Shown: piece by piece, positions 11,048 to 22,561 of the stretch
Position numbering within the stretch: the stretch's first letter is position 1
How the letters are laid out: each line of letters begins with the position of its first letter
Assembly: GCA_963920525.1 (NCBI GenBank)
Contig: OY986437.1
Coordinates: forward strand, 196,931,511 to 196,995,510
DNA length: 64,000 bases
Direction of reading: 5' to 3'
Source of the DNA: Dichetophora obliterata
Taxonomy: Eukaryota; Arthropoda; Insecta; Diptera; Sciomyzidae
Position numbers and translations under genes: made by a program
Notes under the pieces: generated by a model
What the model was told of the DNA's origin: nothing
What the model saw: only the letters and a program-made list of their open reading frames with translations
The model's database searches: none

Positions 11048-12557
11048 GTAAATACAGAACCAAAATACATAAAACAGCTAATTGTGCCCATAAAATCCAC
11101 CTCCGCCTTAGAGATGAGCCCTTAGCTTGGTTAGGGCTTCAGTTTTGCAAAAGTCTTTATCTGCTTTTCTTCAGGCCAATCAGTTCAACAGGTTTTCTTT
11201 TTAAGTTTCTTAAAAGTTCTGTTTGAGTCATGCTCCTTTGCTGATTATGATTTTTTTATTATTTAAATTTTCGTTTATTGATTTTTTGGTTCATTATCCT
11301 ATCCTTATAATCCCGTTTTCCAACAGCTCCAAAAGCCTCACGGCTTACCCTATCCTTTATATCCCCCTTCATGTAGATAGTTGTAGATATATGTAGAAGT
11401 ACTACATATTTCGATTGAGATTTCTGTTGAATTGGCTTGATTTGACATATTATTCAACCAAAAGTGCTAGTATAGGAAAATTTTTTAACAATAGAAAATG
11501 TACCAACTGTTGTTATGTGTTGTTTTAGTCCGCAAAAGTATTTACTAAAATTAATATTAATGTTGAATAAAACTTTCGATTTTTGGGAGAAAGCTTTAGC
11601 AGCGCTTATAAAATATCTTACTGATTCATAAGATTTGCACTATACCCAAAATTTTACCATTAGCACTCATGTCATCTATATTTTTGTACAGAAAACTAAA
11701 TCGAAATATGTAAAGAGAAAAAACAATATTATGCTGATTTGTAGAAATATTGCATTAAAAAAGGAATTGTAAATATTTGTATATAAAAAATGTAAAATTT
11801 TATGAAAAAATAATTCTTCACTAAAATGCATAAAATATGCAAACTAATGAAAAATGTAAAAACTAAGATATCAGGCTTGAAATAACTGGCTATAACAGCA
11901 TAATATTATAAATAGACTAACTTCGTAAAATGCATGAGTTTTACTAAAATTTATAAGTAGCAAATTACAAGACAAACGGATTTGAATAAATAACAAAAAT
12001 AATTTATATATAAAAAAAAAAATTGAAAAGCATATTTAAAAAATAAACACAACATGGGAAAAAATATATGTTTTTTTAAAAGTTATTATTAAAGTTAGTA
12101 TTAAATATCATCCAAAATAAATAATTAAATTTTATTGGAAAAAAGAAACATATTAAATAATATACATATCGATTATTTGAAAGTTTAAAAATTGTTTTTC
12201 ATATCTAATCATTGAAAAGCCGCAACATTTTGCTAACTAAGTCATTCGTTTGCTTTGTAGTTTTTGTAGATAGTTTAAAAAAATAAACCTCAGCGTAAAC
12301 TTACTAAAAATAAAATTTAATCTTAATAAAATTTACAAATCTCTGATACAATTTTAAAATGTAAAAAAACAAAAATTATGATTTTTATTAATTAATTAAT
12401 TTTTTAATTTAAGAAAAAGTTTAAACTGAGGTTTATTTATTGAGTTAAACAACTAATGCCACTGGATTTCTGTGACTAATTCTAATATTTTTATTCCCCT
12501 TCTTTAATGCATTCACCATTCAACCATTTTCACCACATTATCGTGCATTCACCTCAG
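11048..12557. other. Dscam1: Intron 4 proper, between 4.10 and exon 5
   Basis: No coding region. The first 330 bases hold a pyrimidine-rich stretch (CCTATCCTTATAATCCCG near 11297, ACCCTATCCTTTATATCCCC near 11347) that resembles the motif downstream of the variants. The rest is very AT-rich up to the exon 5 acceptor (CACCTCAG). Confidence 0.55.
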
Positions 12558-12707
12558 ATGGTAAATACTTGGTTTTACCCTCGGGTGAGCTGCATATTCG
12601 TGAAGTTGGCCCCGAAGATGGTTACAAGAGCTATCAATGCCGCACCAAGCATCGTTTGACCGGTGAGACCAGATTGAGCGCCACCAAGGGACGCTTGGTG
12701 ATCACAG
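12558..12707 (+). CDS. Dscam1: Dscam1 exon 5 (constant, second half of Ig2)
   Basis: 150 nt. With the G left by any exon 4 variant it reads DGKYLVLPSGELHIREVGPE, then DGYKSYQC with the second Ig2 cysteine, then TKHRLTGETRLSATKGRLVI. It matches the invariant exon 5 of insect Dscam1. The donor is a full consensus GTAAGT, in contrast to the weak donors of the exon 4 and 6 variants. It ends in G, which exon 6 completes to Glu (EPVGSV). It is included in every transcript and joins one exon 4 to one exon 6. Confidence 0.97.
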
Positions 12708-12769
12708 GTAAGTTGAAGTTTAAGTTTACTTTGATATTGTATTAATATAGTATTATGATGGTGTAAATA

Positions 12770-13860
12770 ATCTATTTAGCTTCAATAAGTCAGGAGTTAT
12801 TAAGAAAGGTTTATTTCAATCAATCTTTTTGAATTTCATACCTGATTTTTTCTAAACTTGAATTGGATTTTTTTGTGAATTTAATTTTTTTGTCATTTCA
12901 AATAAAACTTCTGATTTTCAAGTGATTCAGTCTGAAATTTCTAAATTTCAATAAATCTTTTCTGTTGAAATAGTCACAACTCAATTAACCTTTTATGTAT
13001 TTCAAATGGAATTTCTGAAAATCAATTAATCTTTTTTGAGGTTCAAATGGAATTTCTAAATTTCAGTTGAGCTTTTTTGAATATCGAATAAAATTTTTGA
13101 AATTCAATAAATTTATATATCAGTTCTATATTTCAATAAATCTTTGATGTATTTCAAATTAAATATTTGAATTTATTTTTTTTATATTTAATATGAAATT
13201 TTCATAATTTTAATCGATCTTTTCTGAATTTCAAAACATTTCTCAATATCATTTTATCTTCTCGGAATTTCAGTTAATCGAAATTAAAGTTTGCATTTAA
13301 AATTTTTTTTCTTAATTTAAAGTATTCCAATTGGATTTTAAAATCGAGTTTTTGAATTTAAATTTACCTCTAATAAGTATTTCAAATGAAATTTCTGAAT
13401 TTTAGTTGATCTATCGTGAATTTCAGTTAATTTTTTCTGAATTTCAAATAGAATTTCAGTTGATCTTTTGTGAATTTAAAACTTAAGTTCTGAGTTAAAG
13501 TAATTTTATTTTGATTTTCAAATGGAATTGTATTTAAAATCATTTTAATTGCTCTTTTCGGAATTTTAAATAATATTTAGGAATCTGGGTTGATTTTTTT
13601 TTATATGAAATAGAATTTCTGAATTTTAATTGATCTTTTCTAAATTTCAATTGGAATTTCTGTACTTCTAATGCTCTATTTTGATTTTCAAATAATATCC
13701 TGAATACCAAGTGATTTTTTTTATCAAAAATTAACTATCTGAATTTCACTTGAGCTCTTCTGAAACTGAAAGTTTGTTTTGAATATCAATTGATCTTTTC
13801 TGAATGGCGTAGTACAATTCTGAAATTTTTGAATAATTTTTGTCTAACAATTTTTGAGCG
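12770..13860 (+). repeat. Degenerate minisatellite in intron 5
   Basis: About 1.1 kb built from loosely repeated units. The phrases TTTCTGAATTTCA, TTGATCTTTT and TTCAAATGGAATTTCTGAA recur with many substitutions and uneven spacing of roughly 20-60 bases. There are no open reading frames. It looks like an old slippage-derived repeat. Confidence 0.6.
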
Positions 13861-14698
13861 AAATTTCATACTACTTAAAATTTCAAAGTACTTTTGTTAC
13901 CTTAAACCTTGTTTACGCAATAGCAGATTTATATAATCCTGTCTCGTAAAGAAATACCACGTCTGATATTTTGCCATTGAACTAATAATATACCATCAAT
14001 TGATAAAAAAACTAATGGATTATTTACACAATCATTATATCTTTATGTATCATTATCAGTAACAGTTTTAGTTAACCCTTGTCTGCTTATAATAAAAAAA
14101 TAATGTTTTTATATAGTTGTTTTATCAAAATCTTACAAAAATTAAGAATAATTTTAAATTCAACCAACATTTTTAAGTTTTTATATTTTTTAATTTTATT
14201 AATAAAATCTTACTTCTTTAAATTTTATGCTAAAAAAATTCGAATAATATAGAAAAAAATTATATATTTTAATCTTATTCTTTTAATCTTTAATCTTAAA
14301 GATTTTGAAGATACCATGTTTCGTAATTTCGTTGAAAAAATTCAAAATTGTTATTTTGGAGCTATAAATAGCTTTATCACAAAAACTTTTATGGAAAAAT
14401 TTTCCTGAAATTTCGGTTCGTAAGTTTGCCCACCATAATTTTTGATAATTATTCTGTTGATACGTCAGTTATTTTAATTTCGTTTATAAAGTAAGGTTTT
14501 CTTACACTTTCAGCATAGTTTGAAAGTTATAATTCGCACAGATTATATTTGTGCCAGACGCAGTGACGTCAATTTTGTTCGTAAAAGTTTTACTCAGTAT
14601 TATTGATGTGCTCATAAAATTTGCTCATAAGATTTAATATTCAAAGAGTACAATTAACAAAATTGTTTTGTTGTTCATTGCCTCTCATATTCGTATGG
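13861..14698. other. AT-rich intron 5 DNA
   Basis: No coding region, no strong repeat. I see nothing of note beyond AT runs. Confidence 0.5.
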
Positions 14699-14706
14699 AG
14701 TTCAAT

Positions 14707-14921
14707 CATGGCAGAATTAGAGAAGGTATATGCATTTTGGAGAGGGAGACTGCCGCAACTGTCAAAACGAAGTTGACAGCTCATTCAAAATCTGAAAACG
14801 ATGAGAATGCGATAAGAAAGCGAAAATAGGCAAGAATAGCAAAATGCTTGAGTTTGACAATTCTGGCTATGAGAAAGAGAGCGCAGTCTGAAATGCATAT
14901 ACCTTCTCTAATTCTGCCATG
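14707..14921. mobile_element. 215-bp MITE with 8-bp target duplication
   Basis: The ends CATGGCAGAATTAGAGAAGG and CCTTCTCTAATTCTGCCATG are perfect inverted repeats that extend a further 9 bp inward. The direct repeat AGTTCAAT flanks it at 14699-14706 and 14922-14929. An 8-bp duplication is typical of hAT and P-type elements; which of them mobilised this one is not shown. The intact ends and duplication suggest a fairly recent insertion. Confidence 0.85.
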
Positions 14922-14980
14922 AGTTCAATAATATTTTGACAAAATTTTGAATTAATTGTCAAAATGTCAAAATTCTCAAA

Positions 14981-15809
14981 AGGGGTATTTTCTATGTCTA
15001 GTATATGCCGTTGCACGGTGCAAGAATAGGAAATATGCAATCCGTACACTGCTGCAACAACAAATTACAAGTAAAAAACCGTACAATATTTCCAATGTAT
15101 GCATGCTGCACTGAAACCCATGAATACGATGATACAATGAAGTATAGTTTCTGAAATGCAACCTTCTATTTGCAATGGGAGAATGCAACCTCGACCAGAG
15201 AATGAGAGAGCAGCCAAACAGAAAGTAGAATGAGCGTGAAGTGTAGCTCATTCCATAGTAGTATTATGGCTGAATGTGTTCTCTTTTTTAGTGACCATAA
15301 CTATCAAACTCAGCCATTTTGCTATTTTTGGAAATTATTGCTTTCATATTGCATTCTCATTGGTTGCATATTTTTTATGAGTTGTCAACTTCGTTTTGAC
15401 AGTTTTGGTCACCCGTTCTCCATCCTAACACAACCTTGTTTAATTTTGCCATGGCAAGACGAAGAAGATTTTGGGGTTACCCTTCAAATCCTGCTCTTTG
15501 AGCTGTTGATTTTACTATGGCCGGTTTCACACAAGAAGGAAATGATGAAGCTCATAATTTCTTTTTGTTCTCTTTTACTCTTTGACTGAATGATCTTGGA
15601 AGTTCATTTTCGCTGTTGCAAAGAGCTAGTGTTTTTTTGGATGGAAAAACAACAGCAAATTTGGACTCATTTCCGTATTTGCTTCTCGTGTGAAACCAGC
15701 CTATGCTACACTTGTACAATAGCGCGCTCTCGATCCATTGAATATTTTAGTACAGGATTGTTACAATCCGTGCTCTTATGCAATTATGCTAGACATAGAG
15801 AATACCCCT
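14981..15809. mobile_element. 829-bp non-autonomous DNA element
   Basis: The inverted ends read AGGGGTATTTTCTATGTCTA on the left and the complement of AGGGGTATTCTCTATGTCTA on the right, about 25 bp in all. The interior has no transposase and contains a smaller nested MITE (15519-15701). It shares a sub-sequence (GTCAACTTCGTTTTGAC, inverted) with the 215-bp MITE just upstream. Confidence 0.7.
15519..15701. mobile_element. 183-bp MITE nested in the element above
   Basis: The ends GGCCGGTTTCACACAAGAAG and the complement of GGCTGGTTTCACACGAGAAG form imperfect inverted repeats of about 25 bp. TAT flanks it on both sides (15516-15518, 15702-15704). A 3-bp TWA-like duplication would fit a PIF/Harbinger origin. 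Confidence 0.65.
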
Positions 15810-15810
15810 A

Positions 15811-17992
15811 ATGCCAAATGTTAGTTAGCCGCCTCGTGGTATGTATGATGATCCACTTTTATTCTCTCAAACGTCATGTATATGCGCTTGCACATTTAAA
15901 ATAATTTAATTTTCTACATTTTGTGGAGTTAGTAAAATATGAAAAAACAAGGTCTTAAAAAGAATGGCATTAAATGAAAATATTAATAACTGTTACTTCA
16001 ATTGTACATAAAAAGTGGGGTTTTTTTAAATATCACGTCTATTTTTGTAAAAAAATCCAATAAGTTATTTATTATCGATAACGATTCTTGATTTTCCCCC
16101 AGTTGTACACTTATTCAGCGACTATTTATAAATATTTCGAAATGGGCTAACCTACGAACTACTTTTAAAAAAATGATGTTTTTCAGACACTGAAAATTTA
16201 TGCATTTTTTGATTTTGCAGAAATATAAAAATAATTTTGACATTGAAGTTAGTTGATATTATCTTTTCAATGCTATATTCCTTTTGTCAATATTTTTTTA
16301 TTTTCCGCATTGAATGAACCAAAACGAAAGCTCATTATTGACCTTTCCCCTATATTATTTTGACTTAAATTTTCAATCAAACAGAATTGAAGAATTTTAA
16401 AGCGCTTAAACATTAAAATATAAATATAAACATTTTTCTTTGGACGAAAAAACTTTTATTATTTAGTGTCTTCTGTTTTACTTATTTAAAGCTGATTCCT
16501 CCGTGTTGATGCCTGGAGTTAAAGTAACAGATTTTTTAAAAGTTATTTTATTAATTTAATTTAATTACATACATTGAGTTACTTAAATTTAGTTACTTAC
16601 AAATAACTCTTTAAAGTTTTGAAAGCAGATAAGGGTTAAAGCTGTTAACTTTATATAACTATATACAAAGTATATAAATTAAACAGAAAAGAGTTTGAAT
16701 GCGTGTAATTATTATTAAAATGATTTGTTTTTTTAACAATATGTTAAAATATATAATTTTAATTTTTTTAAAAATATGTTTTAAAATGTCTTTAAATTAT
16801 TTTCTTAAAGCTTACTAATATTTATAAATGTAAATATCTTTATTAATAAAAACTTTATTATACATTTAACGTCACAAGTAAAACAGTAAATTTGTTTAAA
16901 AAAATACAAATTTTATTATATAAATTATTAAAAATAAATGAAAAATTTGATTATTTTAAAATGAATTAATTTTAATATTTGTAAAAGTATAATTATGAGT
17001 TGATTTTATTAATTTTTTTAATAAAAAAAAGCTTTTAGAGTTTTTGTAGTATTTACAGCGTTTAAAATGTTTACAACATCAAAAACAATGCATTTCAAAC
17101 ACTTTTCTGAAAAACTACAGAAATGTTTTATACGAGTGAGTTTATTGATATGTTGCATTTATATATGTTGACTACAAAGCTTAGCTGGCTACTTTGTCAG
17201 ACTTGAAATTTACTATTTTTGTACAAATCCATTGAATTTATTTAATTTTTTATTATAAAACATTTCTGTTGCAATAAGTTTTTTAAATAAAACAGCTGTA
17301 AAAATTGTCAAAAGAATGAATTTACTGCTGATTTTTTTGCTATATGCTTTATATTTACATTAACATATAACATATTTTTATACATTTTTATATAAAAAAT
17401 ATTTATATAAAAGCAACAATATTGTGACAACATTTCGTGGTTTGAAAAGCAATCAAAAAGATTTTTTGCCTAAAATCTTTTTCTTTGATAAAACCATGAA
17501 TTAACAATTATATAAATAAAAATGGCAAAATAAATTTTAACATTCAAAACTAAAAATTTAAATTTAAAAATAAAAATTAGTTTAGTACAAAAATAAAGTT
17601 TAAAGCTTAAATTTAAGTGAAATGAAAAATTTAAAATTAAATATAAACTTTCAAATTGAAATTTTATTTAAAAATAAATGCAAAATATAAGTTTAAAATT
17701 TAATCAAATTTGAAATTCATAAGTTAAAATTTAAAATTAGAAATTCAAATAATTTTTTTCTATTTTGTATTTAATTTATTTTTAATAAAATGAAATTGGC
17801 ATAAAAACTAAACAAAAAATTTTTCTAGTTTAAAATTTAAAACATCACTTTTTTGTATCAAATTTTTTTAGCTTGAAATGTATTTCTAAATTCATTTAAT
17901 TTTTTCAAACATATTTTTTAAAAGTTAAAAAAATTACTATACATACTAAAAAATAAAACATAAAGTCAGTCAGAAAATTGTTGCTTTTCATT
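15811..17992. other. AT-rich intron 5 DNA upstream of the docking site
   Basis: About 2.2 kb, very AT-rich, with a low-complexity AAATTTAAAATT-type tract around 17520-17900. No coding region found. Confidence 0.5.
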
Positions 17993-18040
17993 GAAAACTG
18001 CCTGAATGTTGGGATAGGGTACCCTGTTGCGCGCGTTCGG
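17993..18040 (+). promoter_or_regulatory. Dscam1: Exon 6 docking site (RNA pairing element)
   Basis: The core AACTGCCTGAATGTTGGGAT continues into AGGGTACCCTGTTGCG. It lies in intron 5, 283 bp upstream of exon 6.1, in otherwise AT-rich DNA. It is the reverse complement of the selector consensus upstream of the exon 6 variants (CCCAACATTCAGGCAGTT). Established knowledge: in insect Dscam1 a single docking site in this intron pairs with one selector at a time, which lifts splicing repression on the next exon 6. Position and sequence both match. Confidence 0.93.
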
Positions 18041-18323
18041 TTTAAAAATAATTTGAAATTTAAACTTTTTAAATTTCAAAAATGCATAAATAACTTAAAT
18101 AATAATAATGATGCCTAAAGCAAGAAAATGCTTGACTTGAGCTTGAGTAAAACGCATTTTTTTTTAAAAACTATAGCATCTTAAAAATAAAGCTGCAAAA
18201 CTTAAACTTGCTCTGAGTGCAGGTAAGTTTGATTTGTTTTACTTAGCTTTTATATTAAAAGATACATTATAAGTTGTAATAAGAATTTGAAATATACAAT
18301 TATGTGCTTGAAAAATTTTCCAG

Positions 18324-18447
18324 AACCAGTTGGCAGGGTTTCTCCAAAATTTCCCACAACACTGACCAGCAGCAGCTTTGCCGCAACAACAAACGCTAGT
18401 TTAACCTTGCTATGCCCTGCACAAGCCTATCCGGCACCCATGAGTAG
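18324..18447 (+). CDS. Dscam1: Dscam1 exon 6 variant 6.1
   Basis: 124 nt, donor GTGTGT. It has EPVGRVSPK (Arg for the usual Ser), the variable block FPTTLTSSSFAATTNAS, then LTLLCPAQAYPAPMSR. The Ser/Thr-rich block is unlike any other variant, and NAS is a possible glycosylation site. It lies closest to the docking site, and no separate selector was recognised for it. Confidence 0.92.
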
Positions 18448-18520
18448 GTGTGTTTGAAAGCTTTTAATGTTTTATCCTAGCAAAAAAAAAAAAAGGATAT
18501 ATTGTTTTTCTCAAATCGAA

Positions 18521-18541
18521 CCCACTCTCAACAATCATCAG
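18521..18541 (+). promoter_or_regulatory. Selector for 6.2
   Basis: CCCACTCTCAACAATCATCA followed by GTTTTT; complementary to the docking core with interruptions, about 80 nt before the 6.2 exon. Confidence 0.65.
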
Positions 18542-18622
18542 TTTTTTGAGATTATTTTATTTCAATTTAGAGTAATCTATTCGGTAAAGCTTCATTTAAA
18601 CATTTATTTTCATTGTATTCAG

Positions 18623-18746
18623 AACCTGTTGGTAGTGTTGCACCACGTCTTTTGACCGGAAATGATATCAAAGTCCTAATGTTTGCCTCGAATAGCACTG
18701 TTACGCTGCTATGTCCAGCCCAAGCGTATCCAGTGCCCATTTTTAG
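18623..18746 (+). CDS. Dscam1: Dscam1 exon 6 variant 6.2
   Basis: 124 nt, acceptor TTCAG, donor GTAAAA. It has EPVGSVAPR, the variable block LLTGNDIKVLMFASNST, then VTLLCPAQAYPVPIFR. NST is a possible N-glycosylation site. It is followed by the longest gap in the cluster (7.4 kb to 6.3). Confidence 0.95.
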
Positions 18747-18770
18747 GTAAAACTGACATAATGAGAACTT

Positions 18771-18890
18771 AAACAACAGTTGCCAATCACTTAAAAAAAG
18801 AGATAAAACTTATAAGAAATTATCTTCGAAATAAACAACAGTTGCCAATCACTTAAGATAAGAGATAAAATTAGATAGAATTATCTTCGA
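18771..18890 (+). repeat. Two-copy tandem repeat (about 66 bp)
   Basis: The phrase AACAACAGTTGCCAATCACTT recurs with its downstream flank (AGAGATAAAA...AATTATCTTCGA). Two units sit right after exon 6.2. Confidence 0.75.
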
Positions 18891-18949
18891 CTGGGCCGAA
18901 GTTAAAACCCCAAAACAATGTTTTAGTATTTTCAGTGTTAGGAATTTTT

Positions 18950-19600
18950 AATAATTTTATTGATGTCACTTTGTTGGAGAGTAAGGTTTATTTTACTATA
19001 CATTCGGTTTCTGTATTTTTTTTTTAAATTATAGTACGTTTTTGTGTGATTAATAAAGATTTTGATGACGTCACTTTATAAGAAAGGTAGGTGGAGCTCT
19101 CATTTGATTTTGTTAAATTTTAAACTCAATGCGTGCTTGAGATCAAATGCAAAAGTTCAAGTCATTTAATTAATTTTTGTGAAATATTTAAAGTTTTAAA
19201 GATTCTCATAGTCACTTTGTATGGGAGGTAGGTGTGGTTTTCATATGATTTTACCTCTGCGATTTTATTCAGCGTGCGTACTTGAGATTAAAGGTTGTGT
19301 GGAAAATTTCAAGTTATTACAGTTTTTTTGGGCATTTTAAAAGATTTTACAGTTGCCATATAGTGACTTTGTATGAAATTTAGGTGTGGCTTTTCCTCGA
19401 TTTTGTTGAATTTCATACTGAAAGTGCATATTAAAATAGAACATACGAAAAATTTTCAGTCTACATATTAATTATTGTGGAATTTTAAAAGATTTTACAG
19501 TTCTTACATAGTCACTTTGTATAGGAGGTAGGCGTGGTTTTAATTTGATTTAACGATTAAATTCAGAGTGCATACGTGAGATCAAGATCGACTCAGGAGG
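18950..19600 (+). repeat. Degenerate tandem repeat of about 150-bp units
   Basis: Four diverged units share the phrases TAGTCACTTTGTATGGGAGG, TAGGTGTGGTTTTC and TTTTAAAAGATTTTACAGTT. This looks like mobile-element remnant DNA. No coding content seen. Confidence 0.6.
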
Positions 19601-20365
19601 TGATACCGATCAGGAAAATGTATAAATATGCGCTGACCATTATTTTTTTAAAAAAGGACACACAAAAAAAAGCAATAAGCAAAACATAGCAGCAAAACAC
19701 ATAAATTTAAAAACTAATAATTTATTTAAAAATATTAAAATCTTTTATTCAATTAATTCTTATTAGAGAAAATTATCTTAGAAACTTTTAGTAAAAACTT
19801 TATTTCTTTTAAGACTAAGTAAGCAATTATGGAACAATTTGCGCCAACAGAAAGAGTAATTTATTTTAGAAATAAAATTTGGACATCGAAGAAGTAGCAG
19901 TTAAAAGTAACTACTTGAGAATCTATTTTAATTTCTAAGTGTAACTTCCGAATAGACTGACAGAAAATATGTTTAGAAAAAAATGAAAAAGACTTAAAAG
20001 AATGGACTTATAATAAATTCTACTTTTTTAAGTATATTTTTGCATTCAATAAATTTTTTCAAAAAATGACATGAAATGAAATTTCTACCCATTTCGAGCC
20101 TTTTGAGGTTGTATCATTTGTTTTTACATCTACATTATTTTCAATATAAAATACCTTATCAAATAAATCTTTATTATTAGCTGTAATCCAGATTATTTTT
20201 TTTTACATTAAAGCAAAAACAAAAATAATAATCCTATAACAAATAGGATTATTTTTGCTATCCATATAAAATTGTGATATAGCCTTTAAAAAATTTGAAA
20301 CACAGGTGCGGCACTGTATATTTTTATGAGTTGTCATTTCATTTTTTGAATTATTTGTTTGTTTG

Positions 20366-20685
20366 ATACAATGACTATTAGGTAGCCATGACAGCTACCT
20401 ATTTTCTCACGAGCTGCGACTATAGAATGTTAAACAAAAGAAAACAAAACAAACCGCGTGTGTCACACACATTGGACGCATTCAGCGAAGCCAACAATTG
20501 CACTTAAATTATTTATATAATTGCATAATATTAATAATTAAATTATATAATTTACAGTTTTTCTGACGTTTAGAGTAAAACACATTCAGAGAAAAACATC
20601 GTTCACTAAGGCATCGCTACCATAACAGTTCACAACAGTTTTGAACGACACACGTTCTCATGACACCAAATAGTTATTGTATCAT
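20366..20685. repeat. Possible MITE with imperfect inverted ends
   Basis: TGATACAATGACTATT on the left is matched by AATAGTTATTGTATCATG on the right, with weaker pairing further in (GCCATGACA against CTCATGACACC). Size about 320 bp. No duplication flanking it was identified. Confidence 0.4.
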
Positions 20686-20834
20686 GATTGCTTGTTTGAA
20701 TTTAATTTTGACTGCAACGGTAGTGCCCTCTACGAGTCTTTTTTTGCCGTTCCTTTGAGAAAATTTGTTATCGCGATTATATTAAGGCGAAAGGAACGCA
20801 GCTATTAATAAATATATCATCCCTTCAATTTTTT

Positions 20835-21180
20835 TATGCAAGCTAAACTCTTTTCAATAGACTGTCAACATGGAACACTTCGTAAAAGGACCCATTCGAA
20901 ATGATCAATGACTTTAAAAGCTGTATTCCATTGGCTAAAATAGTTAATACATGTTTCATAAAAGCTTGTTACTTCTCTTTTTTTAATTCTTTTAATGGCA
21001 CGAACAACTTCAAAATTGGTTCTTATTTAAGCTTTAACGAAAGCCAGCGGGTTTTGCTGTCGCCCAAAATTTTTTTGTATTCAACATCGACATCTTCACA
21101 GATCTCCTTGAACTGTTCTACTCTTACAGTGTAAATGTAAAATAATGAAAAATTTTTAACAATGATGACTTCTATGTCTA
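20835..21180 (-). pseudogene. hAT-type transposase fragment
   Basis: The minus strand reads VEQFKEICEDVDVEYKKILG, then DSKTRWLSLKLK. After frame breaks come CINYFSQWNTAF and KVIDHFEWVLL. This order (hydrophobic helix, K.RWLSL, then Y...W...F) is typical of the C-terminal region of hAT transposases and the host genes derived from them. It has stops and frameshifts, so it is a relic. The family call rests on motif memory only. Confidence 0.5.
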
Positions 21181-22561
21181 TTGGAACAGACTCCGCCGCA
21201 GTTTGAATACAATTGCTTAAAATGTGAGTAACACCATTTTACTCCGATTAAATTCTTGTCAAAGTTTAATGGGTCCATGATTGGAACAATCTAAATATAT
21301 TGTTATGCAGCTGGCGTTAAATAAGTTGACGAAAATAATTCTTTATAACAAGTATTTTTTTTTTAGTGTTACTGGTCCTGATGACACACAATTTTAGTCG
21401 AAATATCGAAAAAAATATTAAAAATAAAATTAAAACTCGTGTTTAATTTTTACATCCAAAGCATACGAAATACAATTATAAAATAAATATAAAAAAGCCG
21501 GGCTTAAAATCTTTTTATATAAAATCTTTAATATGTTTATAAACGTGAAAAACCTGCAAATTTACAAAAAAAAAAAAAAACAAATAAAAAACAGCTTTCA
21601 AGAACCTTTTACAATAGTTTTTTCTATGCTGCAAAGTCCAGCTCCTTTTCGTTTATTTACGTGTGCTGCCAAAATAAAAAAAATAAAGTAGTGATTTTAC
21701 ACTAACATGCAAACTTAAAGCTAAAAATAATTAAAAATTAAAAAAAGAGTACAAAAGAGGGCAATTTTAAGAACTGAGGACAATATAAGGACAACATTTT
21801 TAACTAGGACACGAGGCTAAAAAAGAGGACTGTCCTCTCTAAAAGAGGACGGATGGTCACCGTATATATATAGTTGTCAATACCTGCCACTCCTCCTTAT
21901 AGACATTACAAAAATAGTGACCAAGTTAACATAACCTTGACGCAGTACGTTTGGGAGTGTAAAATTCACAACGTTTTCCACCATTTGATTTGAGTTTTCT
22001 ATTCAGATTTAATAAAAGCTCGCTTGTGCTTTTCAGCTTACTCACGTTGCAATACTGAAATGTTATTTTAACACAAAAGGTTGGTCTTTAAAAACTTTGC
22101 TAAAAAATGTTTTCATTTCTGTTTTCTTATTCGTTTATGTCTTCCCGAGTAGAAATTCTTTGTAGAAAGTGAAAAAACATTCCAAGTTAGCATAGCTTCA
22201 GGAAAACCTGAACATCACTTAATCATAAATTGATAAGAATTTCCTAAGAGGGATATTTATATCAAATTTTGATTTGAATAAAGGTTTCATTAACTGATTT
22301 CTGACATTTTATATATCATATTTATTTGATATTAATTAGTACAATTTAGATATACAAGAGATCTTTTAAGAGTACAACAAAATTATATGCATAATCAACA
22401 GTTAACTTAAAATTTGAATACTTTGCATAACATAAAATACTTAATATATAATTATTATTTTAATAGTGTAACAAATTTATATGTATATAATCAACTGTTA
22501 ACTTAAAATTTGACAACTTTAAGTAACTTAAAATACTAGATATATTATTTATGATTATTAT
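21181..22561. other. Transposon-derived intron DNA between 6.2 and 6.3
   Basis: AT-rich. Contains a GAGGACTGTCCTC palindrome near 21815-21850 and AT-rich duplicated phrases (CAACAGTTAACTTAAAATTTG near 22398, similar near 22490). No exon 6-like sequence seen. Confidence 0.5.

Noticed and set aside
10717..11100. 127-codon minus frame over exon 4.10
   Set aside because: Shadow of the real exon on the opposite strand; no family match.
17520..17900. Possible CRISPR-like or satellite array in AAATTTAAAATT-rich DNA
   Set aside because: Simple low-complexity DNA with no fixed unit or spacers; also a eukaryotic genome.
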